Made by a program: the position numbers and the translations under genes. Below the pieces are notes generated by a model that was not told where the DNA came from, searched no databases, and saw nothing but the letters and a program-made list of their open reading frames with translations. A DNA stretch of 64,000 bases, taken from Cytobacillus horneckiae (GTDB taxonomy: Bacteria; Bacillota; Bacilli; Bacillales; Cytobacillaceae). Shown in pieces: positions 35,270 to 47,198 of this stretch. The stretch spans positions 1-64,000 of the forward strand of contig NZ_PISD01000002.1 in NCBI RefSeq assembly GCF_002835735.1, given 5' to 3'. Position 1 is the first letter of the stretch. Each line of letters starts with the position of its first letter.

Positions 35270-36583
35270 ATGTTACATTCGAACAAGGTATATGATTTTA
35301 TTGGCATTGGCATTGGGCCATTTAACCTTAGTCTCGCAGCACTGACTGACGAACTTACTGCGGTTGAAGGGCTGTTCTTTGAACAAGAGGGCCAATTTGT
35401 ATGGCATCCTGGTATGCTTATCGAAGGGACTGACTTGCAAACCCCATTTCTCGCTGACCTAGTCACCTTTGCCGATCCGACAAGTCCTTATACATTTATA
35501 AACTATTTACATAAACACAATCGGCTGTATGCCTTTTATTTCTTCAACCGTTTTGCCATTCCTAGACGTGAATACAGCGACTATTGCAGCTGGGTCTCAA
35601 AACAGCTGGATAACTGCCGCTTTAGTCATCGAGTTACGAATGTCGATCACCTAGATGATGGTATTTATAAGGTTGATGTATTAAATTTATCGACGAACGA
35701 ACAGAAAAAGTATTATTCCAAACATATCGTCATTGGAACCGGCAGCGTACCGATGATTCCTCAAGGGTTGGACGGTGATTGGCCAGCAGATGATATCGTT
35801 CATACGAGCAACTATTTATGTAATGAAGATGAACTGAAGAGCGGTAAAATGATTACAGTTATAGGGTCAGGTCAGAGTGCAGCTGAAATTTTCTATCATC
35901 TTTTGCAAGATCAGAATAAAAAGGGATATTCTATAACCTGGTTTACTCGTTCTGCAGGGATTTTTCAAAAAGAGGATGCAAAGTTAGGAAAGGAATTTTT
36001 CTCACCGGAATATATTGATTATTATCATTCTTTGCCATTTAATAAACGCTCGGAAGCTTTGGATAGCTTAAATGAGCTGCGCAATGGCATTGATCCTGAA
36101 ACATTGAAAAAAATCTATGATTTATTATATCACCGCTCAATTAATAGTGATGATATTGACATTACAATTCAACCTTTAACAGAAGCGAATAAAATTGAAA
36201 AACTCGATAAAGGCTATAATCTCCATTGCCGTCAATGGCAGGAAGACAAAGAGTTTACCTATTATACTGAAAAAATTGTGCTAGCTACCGGATATAAACC
36301 ATCTATTCCTGAATGGCTTTCCCGCTTCTCTGATCATATAATATGGGAAGATGATAAACGATTTAGTGTAACAGAGGACTACCGGATCGCGTTTAAACAT
36401 GACTCAGAAAACCATATATACACGCTCACAAATATCGAACACTCCCACGGAGCAAGCGCAACAAATTTAGGCCTTTCTGTATTAAGAAACGAGAAAATTA
36501 TTAATTCAATCGCTGGTGAGGATATTTTTTCAATTCCCGAAAAAACTGTCTTCCAACAATTTACGACTCAATCATACAACTAA
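35270..36583 (+). CDS. L-lysine/L-ornithine N-monooxygenase (SidA/IucD/PvdA family)
   Basis: A 437-residue FAD/NADPH N-hydroxylating monooxygenase. Residues 8-20 (YDFIGIGIGPFNL) are the FAD fold with the family's atypical GIGPxN loop; WHPGMLIEGTDLQTPFLADL follows; the NADPH fold is VIGSGQSAAEIF (about 203-214); LATGYKP near residue 340 is the ATG motif. Such enzymes make N-hydroxylysine or N-hydroxyornithine for hydroxamate siderophores. No siderophore synthetase, acyltransferase or transporter gene is adjacent, so it works with genes elsewhere or is an orphan. It ends at a clear terminator; no Fur box was confidently identified. Confidence 0.92.
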   Translation: MLHSNKVYDFIGIGIGPFNLSLAALTDELTAVEGLFFEQEGQFVWHPGMLIEGTDLQTPFLADLVTFADPTSPYTFINYLHKHNRLYAFYFFNRFAIPRREYSDYCSWVSKQLDNCRFSHRVTNVDHLDDGIYKVDVLNLSTNEQKKYYSKHIVIGTGSVPMIPQGLDGDWPADDIVHTSNYLCNEDELKSGKMITVIGSGQSAAEIFYHLLQDQNKKGYSITWFTRSAGIFQKEDAKLGKEFFSPEYIDYYHSLPFNKRSEALDSLNELRNGIDPETLKKIYDLLYHRSINSDDIDITIQPLTEANKIEKLDKGYNLHCRQWQEDKEFTYYTEKIVLATGYKPSIPEWLSRFSDHIIWEDDKRFSVTEDYRIAFKHDSENHIYTLTNIEHSHGASATNLGLSVLRNEKIINSIAGEDIFSIPEKTVFQQFTTQSYN

Positions 36584-36618
36584 GGCGCCCCTTAAAAGGA
36601 CGCCTTTTACATTTTTTA
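36582..36618 (+). terminator. Terminator of the N-monooxygenase gene
   Basis: AAGGCG/CGCCTT with inner CCCCTT/AAAAGG pairing, followed by TTACATTTTTT. Confidence 0.8.
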
Positions 36619-36755
36619 TCTAATAGAGCCTTCCATCTCGAGATGGATAATCCCCTAAAAATCCACTTTTGCCCTCAAGCAATCGTCTATTCATTAATTT
36701 TTCCTTTGAATACAATGACATTGTAACAGAATAAAATTAAAAGGAGAGATGGGCT

Positions 36756-36992
36756 TTGGGTAGAAGTAGAAATTGTTCAAATCGTTCTAACAGTCGTAGG
36801 GGAGATAACGATATTAGAAATGATTTTAGAAACGATATTGACAATGATATTGACAATGACAATGATATTGATGTAAAAGATAAAAACGTCAATATTGCAA
36901 GAGTGTCCAATAGCGGAAATAGTAGAGTACGTGTGAACGCTAGATTAGATCAAGATCAAGATCAAGATCAAAACCAAGAACAAGACCAATAA
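36756..36992 (+). CDS. Low-complexity Asp/Asn-repeat protein, probably spore-coat-related
   Basis: A 78-residue protein made of three blocks: a basic Ser/Arg/Asn head (RSRNCSNRSNSRRG), an Asp-Asn-Ile repeat (IRNDFRNDIDNDIDNDND), and a Gln-Asp tail (DQDQDQDQNQEQDQ). TTG at 36756 follows AAAGGAGA by 8 bases. The D/N-V/I repeat style resembles CotX/CotV-type coat proteins, but the CotX domain itself is absent. The next gene also carries a short VDVEV stretch, so the pair may form one coat component. Function inferred only from composition. Confidence 0.65.
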   Translation: MGRSRNCSNRSNSRRGDNDIRNDFRNDIDNDIDNDNDIDVKDKNVNIARVSNSGNSRVRVNARLDQDQDQDQNQEQDQ

Positions 36993-37081
36993 AGGAATAT
37001 TCAATAGCTAAAATATGTATTTCCAAAGGATATTAGTATTTTTCTAATATCCTTCTATTTTTATAAAGGAGGGAGAATTAG

Positions 37082-37363
37082 TTGTCTAGGCGTCTTCCAA
37101 AAAATTGGACAAAAGAATCAAGAGATAAAAAGTATAGATCGAGAGATAAGCGCTCACATTCGGTAGAAAATAACTTAAAATCAATCGTTGGACATAGTGG
37201 CAATGCTGATGTTGATGTAGAAGTTCATATTGAAACTACGGCAATTGCTTATGCAATGCTATGTACCATGCATGCTACTGGTAGTCTAAGTGATCGTCAA
37301 TTTAGAAAATCGGTTCAAGAATTAAACTCATTAATGGATAAGAACCATCGTAGACGAAGTTAA
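37082..37363 (+). CDS. Basic small protein, putative spore coat component
   Basis: A 93-residue protein: an Arg/Lys/Ser-rich basic head (residues 1-32), then SGNADVDVEVHIETTAIAYAMLCTMHATG, an amphipathic/hydrophobic middle, and a basic tail (NHRRRS). TTG start at 37082 follows GGAGGGAG. It lies 89 bases after the Asp/Asn-repeat gene, shares the non-ATG start and a D-V repeat, and is followed by a terminator. I do not recognise a family; a spore-surface role is inferred. Confidence 0.62.
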   Translation: MSRRLPKNWTKESRDKKYRSRDKRSHSVENNLKSIVGHSGNADVDVEVHIETTAIAYAMLCTMHATGSLSDRQFRKSVQELNSLMDKNHRRRS

Positions 37364-37473
37364 TTAATTCAGATACGTTTATTTTTATACTCCAATCGAG
37401 GAATATACATTTGCCCTAGAATAGTTAAAGCATAAATAATTCTTTCTTATTAGATATGCTGTAACATAATTAA

Positions 37474-37507
37474 CAGCCCTCTCAGCTGAGAAGGGCTTTG
37501 TGTTTTA
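37474..37507 (+). terminator. Terminator after the two small coat-like genes
   Basis: AGCCCTCTCAG/CTGAGAAGGGCT near-perfect palindrome, then TTGTGTTTT. Confidence 0.8.
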
Positions 37508-37867
37508 TTCTTAAACGATGATTAAGCGTCTGTAATTTCTCGGTTGTCCCTCTTTCTAACTAATGCTCCCTATCCTTTACTCTATGCAAGATGCAACTAA
37601 TTGTGGAAGCTGTAGTTTAGCTGGATAATGTGGTGGCTTTTCATTTGAATAAGCATTGAGTGACAACTTCCAATATGAATGTCACATTATCCCTTGCTAA
37701 TCCTATATTGATTTTTCTAATGATCCTATATGATATATTTCCAGAGTCTGATGCTTAACTATCATTAAACGCAAGAACATTCGTACAATTCTAAGTCGAT
37801 AAATACTCAAATACTTGAAAGAAACTCAACTGGATGTAACCAGAATATAGGGTCACATAAAATAACT
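37508..37867. other. 360-bp gene-free stretch with a long hairpin
   Basis: No gene. The notable feature is an inverted repeat GGATAATGTG (37622-37631) / CACATTATCC (about 37681-37690), with partial pairing inside (TTTTCAT/ATGAA), giving a stem-loop of about 70 bases. It could be a short repeat element or an RNA structure. Confidence 0.5.
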
Positions 37868-37905
37868 AAAAAAAGAAGAAGACGAACTAAAAAAGTTCGC
37901 CTTCT
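37868..37905 (-). terminator. Terminator of the suf operon
   Basis: Minus-strand AGAAGGCGAAC/GTTCGTCTTCT with one G-U pair and a T-rich loop, followed by TCTTTTTTTA, about 110 bases past the sufB stop. Confidence 0.85.
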
Positions 37906-38015
37906 ACACTAAAATAAGCGAGAAAAAAATCTGAATCGGCACGAAATCGGCACGAACGATTTTTTTCTCCTTTATTCCTCTTAATAAACGTTGATATATC
38001 AAGGGTTTTGTTAGT

Positions 38016-39413
38016 TTATCCGATAGAACCTTCCATCTCAAACTTAATCAAGCGGTTCATTTCAACAGCATATTCCATCGGAAGCTCTTTTGTAAATGGC
38101 TCGATGAAGCCCATTACGATCATTTCAGTCGCTTCTTCTTCAGAAATACCGCGGCTCATTAGGTAGAAAAGCTGTTCTTCTGATACTTTAGAAACTTTTG
38201 CTTCATGCTCTAATGAGATGTTGTCATTCATAATTTCATTATATGGAATCGTATCAGACGTTGATTGATTATCCATAATCAATGTATCACATTCAATGTT
38301 CGCACGAGCACCATCTGCTTTACGGCCGAATTGAACGATGCCGCGGTAAGTTACTTTTCCGCCATGCTTAGAAATTGATTTAGAAACAATTGTTGAAGAA
38401 GTATTTGGTGCTAAGTGAAGCATTTTCGCACCTGCATCCTGATGCTGACCTTTTCCAGCTAAAGCAATGGAAAGTGTCATACCACGAGCGCCTTCTCCTT
38501 TTAGGATGACTGCTGGATATTTCATCGTTAATTTAGAGCCGATATTCCCGTCAATCCATTCCATTGTAGCATTTGCATCACAAACAGCACGCTTTGTAAC
38601 TAGGTTAAAAACGTTGTTTGCCCAGTTTTGGATGGTTGTATAACGGCAATAAGCATCTTTTTTAATGATGATTTCAACAACAGCACTATGAAGAGAGTTT
38701 GTTGTATAAACAGGTGCTGTACATCCTTCTACATAGTGTACATGTGCGCCTTCATCAACAATAATTAGAGTACGCTCGAATTGTCCCATGTTCTCTGAGT
38801 TGATGCGGAAATACGCTTGTAATGGCGTATCTACCTTTATTCCTTTAGGAACATAGATGAATGATCCACCAGACCATACAGCAGAGTTTAGAGCTGCGAA
38901 TTTGTTGTCTGTTGGCGGAATCACCTTCGCCCAGTGCTCACGGAAAATATCTTCATTTTCTCGTAAAGCTGAATCAGTGTCTTTAAACACAATTCCTTTT
39001 TCTTCAAGATCTTCCTGCATATTATGATAAACAACCTCTGATTCATATTGTGCAGATACACCCGCTAAATACTTTTGTTCTGCTTCAGGGATTCCTAATT
39101 TATCAAAAGTTTGTTTAATTTCCTCAGGCACTTCATCCCACGAACGTTCTGTTTTCTCTGACGGTTTTACATAATAAGTAATTTCATCAAAGTTTAATGC
39201 AGATAAATCTCCGCCCCATTGTGGCATCGGCATTTTGTAGAAATGCTCCAAAGATTTCAAACGGAAGTCAAGCATCCATTGTGGCTCTTCCTTCATTTTT
39301 GAAATTTCTTCGACGATCTCTTTCGTTAAACCGCGTTTTGACCGGAAAATGGAAACGTCTTTATCGGCAAAGCCATATTTATAATCGCCGATTTCAGGCA
39401 TCTTTTTTGCCAT
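38016..39413 (-). CDS. sufB: Fe-S cluster assembly scaffold protein SufB
   Basis: The 465-residue SufB forms the scaffold complex with SufC and SufD on which clusters are built from SufS/SufU sulfur. The sequence is highly typical: [20 protein letters not shown], the beta-helix core, and [20 protein letters not shown] near the C-terminus, which binds SufC. GGAGG lies 9 bases before the ATG. Last gene of sufC-D-S-U-B, the usual order in Bacilli. Confidence 0.97.
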   Translation of the reverse strand: MAKKMPEIGDYKYGFADKDVSIFRSKRGLTKEIVEEISKMKEEPQWMLDFRLKSLEHFYKMPMPQWGGDLSALNFDEITYYVKPSEKTERSWDEVPEEIKQTFDKLGIPEAEQKYLAGVSAQYESEVVYHNMQEDLEEKGIVFKDTDSALRENEDIFREHWAKVIPPTDNKFAALNSAVWSGGSFIYVPKGIKVDTPLQAYFRINSENMGQFERTLIIVDEGAHVHYVEGCTAPVYTTNSLHSAVVEIIIKKDAYCRYTTIQNWANNVFNLVTKRAVCDANATMEWIDGNIGSKLTMKYPAVILKGEGARGMTLSIALAGKGQHQDAGAKMLHLAPNTSSTIVSKSISKHGGKVTYRGIVQFGRKADGARANIECDTLIMDNQSTSDTIPYNEIMNDNISLEHEAKVSKVSEEQLFYLMSRGISEEEATEMIVMGFIEPFTKELPMEYAVEMNRLIKFEMEGSIG

Positions 39414-39500
39414 CGTCGTATTCCTCCATTCTTATGAAAAGGACAAGCTATCCTTTATCATGTTATTTTATATCTTTCACAGATCAATTATGAACCAAAC

Positions 39501-42461
<2,961 letters not shown>

Positions 42462-42478
42462 AGTGATCCTCCTAACTC

Positions 42479-43261
42479 TTACGCTTCTTGCCCAACTGTT
42501 TCGTCTTCAATACCTAGTTCTTGTTTAATCCAGTCATAACCTTCTGCTTCTAAACGTTGAGCTAGTTCCGGTCCACCAGATTTCACAACGCGTCCTTGCA
42601 TCATTACATGAACATGATCAGGTGTAATGTAGTTAAGTAAACGTTGATAGTGAGTGATAATTAAGCAACCAAATTCTTCGCCGCGCATTTGATTAATTCC
42701 TTTTGAAACGACTTTTAAAGCGTCGATATCAAGACCAGAGTCAATTTCATCCAAGATAGCAATTTTTGGTTCAATCATCATCATTTGCAGGATTTCATTG
42801 CGTTTTTTCTCTCCGCCAGAGAATCCTTCATTTAAATAACGTTGTGCCATATCTAAATCCATTTCAAGGAATTCCATGTTTTTGTCCATTTTACGGATAA
42901 ATTTCATTAATGAAATTTCTTCGCCTTCTTCACGGCGGCTATTAATAGCTGAACGTAAAAAGTCGGCATTTGTGACGCCGCTGATTTCGCTTGGGTACTG
43001 CATCGCAAGGAATAGGCCCGCACGAGCACGTTCATCAACTTCCATTTCTAGTACATCTTCACCATCTAAAGTGATGCTGCCTTTTGTTACTTCATATTTC
43101 GGATGTCCCATGATTGCGGAAGATAAAGTTGATTTACCTGTTCCGTTCGGTCCCATAATTGCGTGAATTTCTCCACCTTTTATCTCAAGGTTTACACCTT
43201 TTAAAATCTCTTTACCTTCAATTTCAACATGAAGGTCTTTAATTGTTAATGTAGATGCCAT
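42479..43261 (-). CDS. sufC: Fe-S cluster assembly ATPase SufC
   Basis: A 260-residue ABC-type ATPase that drives the SufBCD scaffold. Walker A is GPNGTGKST, the signature is FSGGEKKRNEILQM and Walker B is IAILDEIDSGLD, the latter two typical of SufC. ATG at 43261 has CGGAGG 7 bases upstream, whereas in-frame upstream codons lack one. First gene of the operon; its promoter should be in 43262-43450. Confidence 0.97.
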   Translation of the reverse strand: MASTLTIKDLHVEIEGKEILKGVNLEIKGGEIHAIMGPNGTGKSTLSSAIMGHPKYEVTKGSITLDGEDVLEMEVDERARAGLFLAMQYPSEISGVTNADFLRSAINSRREEGEEISLMKFIRKMDKNMEFLEMDLDMAQRYLNEGFSGGEKKRNEILQMMMIEPKIAILDEIDSGLDIDALKVVSKGINQMRGEEFGCLIITHYQRLLNYITPDHVHVMMQGRVVKSGGPELAQRLEAEGYDWIKQELGIEDETVGQEA

Positions 43262-43535
43262 AATAATACCTCCGTAATAAAAAAGATTTGTACCTCTATT
43301 GGAGCCCAAATCTCTATTTCTTAGTTTTATTCTCACTTTATTCTCATTACAATCTTATAACAAATTAAAAGTGATATCAACTCTTTACGCACATTAGACT
43401 ATATTTCCACTATGGCTATGTTGTAAACTGTATTTCCCCATTATTCTACACTATATCGACCGTTGTTTTACAAACTTCCTTTTATTTTTTCCAGCAAAAC
43501 TTTTTTCATGTATGTTCCTTTAACTTTCATTATAT

Positions 43536-43580
43536 TAAAAGGGCAATCAGCTGGATTAGCCGAATGCCCTTTTTTCCTTT
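43536..43580. terminator. Bidirectional terminator
   Basis: AAAAGGGCA/TGCCCTTTT arms (43537-43572) around an 18-base partly palindromic loop (CAGCTG), with a T run on the plus strand and a shorter one on the minus strand. It lies about 15 bases downstream of the minus-strand 50-codon gene. Confidence 0.75.
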
Positions 43581-43586
43581 TAATAT

Positions 43587-43739
43587 TTAAGAATGTGCTT
43601 TTCTTTCGATGTCGGCAACAATTCTCTGGCTTTTCAAATGGTCTTCTTCGCGTTTCTTCTCTACCTGCATCCTCACATCTTGTTTTCTGCAATACGTTTC
43701 ATAACCTACTCCGTATGCTCCGTGCATGGCTTTTTCCAT
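43587..43739 (-). CDS. Small 50-residue charged protein
   Basis: A short frame encodes MEKAMHGAYGVGYETY, then a helical, strongly charged segment (VEKKREEDHLKSQRIV) ending ERKAHS. The codon choice and amphipathic helix look protein-like, and the stop is followed directly by a terminator. The ATG at 43739 has no good Shine-Dalgarno; the nearest, AAAGGA, lies 7 bases before an in-frame ATT at about 43775, which would add 12 residues. The true start may be that rare codon, or translation may begin at 43739. Family not recognised. Confidence 0.55.
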   Translation of the reverse strand: MEKAMHGAYGVGYETYCRKQDVRMQVEKKREEDHLKSQRIVADIERKAHS

Positions 43740-43775
43740 TTCACTTGTGTAATTCAGCTGTAGCTGACTAATAAT

Positions 43776-44283
43776 GAACCAATCCTTTCAATATTGTCGC
43801 TTTAATAAGCGATGTATTTAATACAATAAAAATCGTACCACTTTAACACTACCCTCCACAAACGCGATAAAACTTCATTTATCCACTTAACACCCTGACA
43901 GTAGGGAATGCTTCGCTCCACCGCTTATTTTCTTATAATTAAGACCGTATCCTTGCCGTTATGCATTCTAAGTAAAATTGATCAAAGCAAATGGAATAAA
44001 ATAATATGATCATCTACATTTATTTATCTTTTCACGAAACCATGAGAAGCAATCTGTGGAAGTGCTGATGGAACTGTGGGCGCTGCTTGTACTTGAGGAA
44101 GTCGACAGCAGAGATTTTACGTCATTTCTGTGAGTGCTCTTTTTTTTGTGGTCTTTTATGAAGATATATGGATTTTATCTCTGTGAACATCCTCTTTTTC
44201 TATATATAGGATTTATTTTAGTCGACGCTCTCATTTCCTACTCTTTCAGAATTATAAATATGATAAATATTGCAAGCCGAAAA
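43776..44283. other. Gene-free 500-bp stretch upstream of the 50-codon gene
   Basis: No credible coding frame or ribosome binding site on either strand. The B. subtilis yurZ gene expected between suf and met is missing. Apart from scattered short inverted repeats nothing distinctive was seen; the DNA may be decayed coding sequence. Confidence 0.45.
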
Positions 44284-44316
44284 CATAAATAGTCCCTATC
44301 TTCAGCAGATAGGGAC
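44284..44316 (-). terminator. Terminator of metNPQ
   Basis: Minus-strand GTCCCTATCT/AGATAGGGAC stem with a 5-base loop, then TATTTATGTTTT, 16 bases after the metQ stop. Confidence 0.85.
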
Positions 44317-44331
44317 CTCAGTTTATGAAGG

Positions 44332-45174
44332 TTATTCTTTAACGGGCACAACGGCGCCATTATATTTTTCAAGAATGAAATCTTGAATCTCTTGAGAGTG
44401 AAGCACTTCAATTAATGCTTTAATTTCTTCTTTATCTTCATCTCCGTTGCGGACAGCAATGACATTCACATATGGAGATTCTTCTGCTTCAAGTGCAATC
44501 GCATCTTCCAGCGGGTTTAGACCTGCATCAATTGCATAGTTAGAATTAATAAGGACTGCGTCACCTTCGCCATTATTATAAATTTGCGGCAGAAGTGAAG
44601 CTTCATATTCTGTATCAAACTTTAATTTTTTGGGGTTATCTTCAATATCTTCAATTGTTGCTACTGTTTTCTCAACATCCGCTTTTAAAGTGATTAACCC
44701 TTCTTTTTCAAGCATTGTTAAAATGCGGCCATGATCCGGTACAGAGCTGCTCATGATAATTGTTGCTCCCTCTGGAAGATCATCTAGGCTGTCATATTTC
44801 TCTGAATAAACGCCAATTGGCTCAATGTGAATGCCGCCAGCATTTACGAAATCATATCCATGCTCTTCCTTTTGAGATTCAAGATACGGAATGTGCTGGA
44901 AGTAGTTAGCATCAATATCCTCAGATTCCAACGCTTGATTTGGAACAATATAATCTTGGAAAGTAGTAATATCTAGCTCGATTCCCTTTTCTTCAAGCAG
45001 TGGTTTTGCTTCAGTTAAAATTTCAGCATGAGGTACGTTGGATGCGCCGATTTTTAATGTTTTCGTACCTTCTGAGCCTTCGCCGCTTCCGCCCTCATCT
45101 TCATTAGAAGTACCGCAGGCTGCGATAACAAGCGCAATAGCAACAATCAACAGTGTGGATAACCATTTTTTCAT
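44332..45174 (-). CDS. metQ: Methionine ABC transporter substrate-binding lipoprotein MetQ
   Basis: A 280-residue NlpA/MetQ lipoprotein with lipobox VIAAC (Cys about residue 20), an acidic/Gly linker, and the domain opening TLKIGASNVPHAEIL and VPNQALESEDIDANYFQHIPYL. It binds methionine (or its relatives) outside the membrane for MetP/MetN. Third gene of metN-metP-metQ, 12 bases after metP, under S-box control. Confidence 0.95.
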   Translation of the reverse strand: MKKWLSTLLIVAIALVIAACGTSNEDEGGSGEGSEGTKTLKIGASNVPHAEILTEAKPLLEEKGIELDITTFQDYIVPNQALESEDIDANYFQHIPYLESQKEEHGYDFVNAGGIHIEPIGVYSEKYDSLDDLPEGATIIMSSSVPDHGRILTMLEKEGLITLKADVEKTVATIEDIEDNPKKLKFDTEYEASLLPQIYNNGEGDAVLINSNYAIDAGLNPLEDAIALEAEESPYVNVIAVRNGDEDKEEIKALIEVLHSQEIQDFILEKYNGAVVPVKE

Positions 45175-45186
45175 CGTAAATCTCTC

Positions 45187-45855
45187 CTATCGTTTGTCTA
45201 GTTTTGATGTTATATAATCTCCAATAAATTGGATAATAAAAACGATAACAAGGATAACAATTGTAGCTACAATTGTTACATCTGTACGGCTTCTTTGGAA
45301 TCCTTCTAAATAGGCTAGATTACCAAGTCCGCCAGCGCCAATGACACCAGCCATTGCGGTATAGCCAACTAATGCAATAGCGGTTACTGTAATCCCAGAT
45401 ACAAGAGCCGGCATCGATTCAGGAATTAATACCTTCCAAATGATCGTGCTTGTTTTTGCGCCCATCGACTTTGCTGCTTCAATGACACCTTTATCAATTT
45501 CACGTAAGCCGATTTCCACCATTCTTGCATAAAACGGAGCAGCTCCGATAATTAGCGCTGGCAATGCTGCGTTTTCTCCAATCATCGTTCCAAGAATTAA
45601 TTTGGTAAAAGGAATGAGAAGGACGATTAAAATCAAGAATGGAATGGATCTGAATACATTGACAAATGCCGCAATGATTTTATTGATTAACGCATTTTCC
45701 CATATATTATCTTTTGAAGTTAGGAATAATAATAATCCTAAAATAATTCCTAAAACAAACGTTGCTACAACTGAAATACTTGTCATATACAATGTTTCTC
45801 TTGTTGCTTCCCACATTCTCTCCCAGTCTACATTTGGCAGCCATTCATTAAGCAT
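45187..45855 (-). CDS. metP: Methionine ABC transporter permease MetP (MetI)
   Basis: A 222-residue permease with about five membrane segments and the EAA-type loop IEAAKSMGAKTSTIIWKVLIPE. FRSIPFLILIVLLIPFTK is typical of MetI/MetP. Its ATG overlaps the metN end by 8 bases and is preceded by GAGGTGA. Confidence 0.95.
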   Translation of the reverse strand: MLNEWLPNVDWERMWEATRETLYMTSISVVATFVLGIILGLLLFLTSKDNIWENALINKIIAAFVNVFRSIPFLILIVLLIPFTKLILGTMIGENAALPALIIGAAPFYARMVEIGLREIDKGVIEAAKSMGAKTSTIIWKVLIPESMPALVSGITVTAIALVGYTAMAGVIGAGGLGNLAYLEGFQRSRTDVTIVATIVILVIVFIIQFIGDYITSKLDKR

Positions 45856-46873
45856 GGGAAATCACCTCCACGCCAACCTTTTGAGAATGAATGAAATCGA
45901 TTGCTTTAGCGACCTCTTCCTTTTCCCCATCTAAATGAATGAACAATGTTCCATAGGATCCACTTTGTGTTTGTGATATTTTACCTTGCAGGACATTGAC
46001 CGTTACATTATGGTTTCGAATTAAATTTGTTATTAATGGCTGTTCAGCAGAACCGCCAACAAAGCCTAATTGAACAATCTGGCCGTTAGGGTATAAGCTC
46101 AATAATTGCTGCACAGTTTCCTTCGTTTCTTCAGGTTCTGTCACTTGCTGAACAAAACGTTTTGTAATCTCAGCCTGCGGTTTCTGGAACACATCCAAAA
46201 CTTGACCGATTTCTACAATTTTTCCGCCTTCCATCACAGCTACACGGTGGCATATTTTTCGAATGACATGCATTTCATGTGTAATTAGGACAATTGTCAA
46301 GCCCAATCTTTCATTGATATCAACGAGTAATTCGAGAATGCTGTCCGTCGTTTGCGGGTCAAGCGCTGATGTCGCTTCATCACACAGCAATACCTTCGGA
46401 TTGTTTGCAAGCGCTCTCGCAATGCCCACCCGCTGCTTTTGTCCACCGCTTAATTGAGCAGGGTAAGCATCTTCTCTGCCTTCTAATCCAACAAGCTTAA
46501 TCAGTTCGTCCACTCTTTTTATTCTTTCATTTTTTGATACACCAGCTATTTCAAGCGGAAAAGCAATATTTTCTTTCACCGTTCTTGACCAAAGAAGATT
46601 AAAATGTTGGAAAATCATGCTGATTTCTTGTCTTGCCTTTCTTAACTTACTACCTTTAATCGTTGATACTTCATTATCTGCTACAATTACATTTCCTTCT
46701 GTCGGCAGCTCCAAGCCATTAAGCATTCTAATTAATGTACTTTTTCCTGCACCGCTATAACCGATGACACCAAATATTTCACCTTCACTAATATCAAGAT
46801 TGACATCATCAACAGCTCGCACTTGACCTTTTTTAGTGGAGAAAATTTTCTTTGCATTTTTTATTGAAATCAA
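45848..46873 (-). CDS. metN: Methionine ABC transporter ATP-binding protein MetN
   Basis: A 341-residue ATPase: Walker A GYSGAGKST, signature LSGGQKQRVGIARAL, Walker B VLLCDEATSALD, and a C-terminal NIL/ACT-like regulatory domain (about residues 265-340) that lets methionine inhibit transport in homologues. First gene of the transporter operon, about 70 bases below a SAM riboswitch terminator. Confidence 0.96.
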   Translation of the reverse strand: MISIKNAKKIFSTKKGQVRAVDDVNLDISEGEIFGVIGYSGAGKSTLIRMLNGLELPTEGNVIVADNEVSTIKGSKLRKARQEISMIFQHFNLLWSRTVKENIAFPLEIAGVSKNERIKRVDELIKLVGLEGREDAYPAQLSGGQKQRVGIARALANNPKVLLCDEATSALDPQTTDSILELLVDINERLGLTIVLITHEMHVIRKICHRVAVMEGGKIVEIGQVLDVFQKPQAEITKRFVQQVTEPEETKETVQQLLSLYPNGQIVQLGFVGGSAEQPLITNLIRNHNVTVNVLQGKISQTQSGSYGTLFIHLDGEKEEVAKAIDFIHSQKVGVEVISHA

Positions 46874-46929
46874 TTAGTTATTCACCTCTTCTATCCAAAA
46901 AGCACTAGTCAAAGTTTTCTTTTATCGTT

Positions 46930-46972
46930 TCCAAAAAACAAAAATACCTTTCTGAAATGAACAGAAAGGTAT
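46930..46972 (-). terminator. Terminator of the metN SAM riboswitch
   Basis: Minus-strand ATACCTTTCTG/CAGAAAGGTAT stem (46944-46972) followed by TTTTGTTTTTTGG. Confidence 0.92.
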
Positions 46973-46990
46973 GTATTCTTGAAATCCTTT

Positions 46991-47098
46991 CTCTCATTTA
47001 TCAAAGCATCAGCTTTGAGTGAATTGGCACCATTTCAAAATAAAAATGACGGTTGCCGGGCTTCATAGGGCACGTCCCTCCACCTCTCTTAATAAGAG
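46991..47098 (-). promoter_or_regulatory. SAM-I riboswitch (S box) controlling metNPQ
   Basis: Minus strand: P1 CTCTTATT pairs with AATGAGAG; then AGAGGTGGAGGGACG, GCCCTATGAAGCCCGGCAACC and AATGGTGCCAATTC in S-box order. S-adenosylmethionine binding promotes the terminator immediately downstream and shuts off methionine uptake genes. Confidence 0.96.
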
Positions 47099-47198
47099 TC
47101 ATCTATTATGCTATTATTCTTTAACTTTGTATATCTGTGCTATATTATCATGGAAAAGAAGAGAGTGTCAATTACAATGTTTTCCCATATAAGGATGC

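Noticed and set aside
43463-43771. Plus-strand 102-codon and minus-strand 74-codon frames
   Set aside because: They overlap a terminator and a better minus-strand 50-codon frame; neither has a ribosome binding site.
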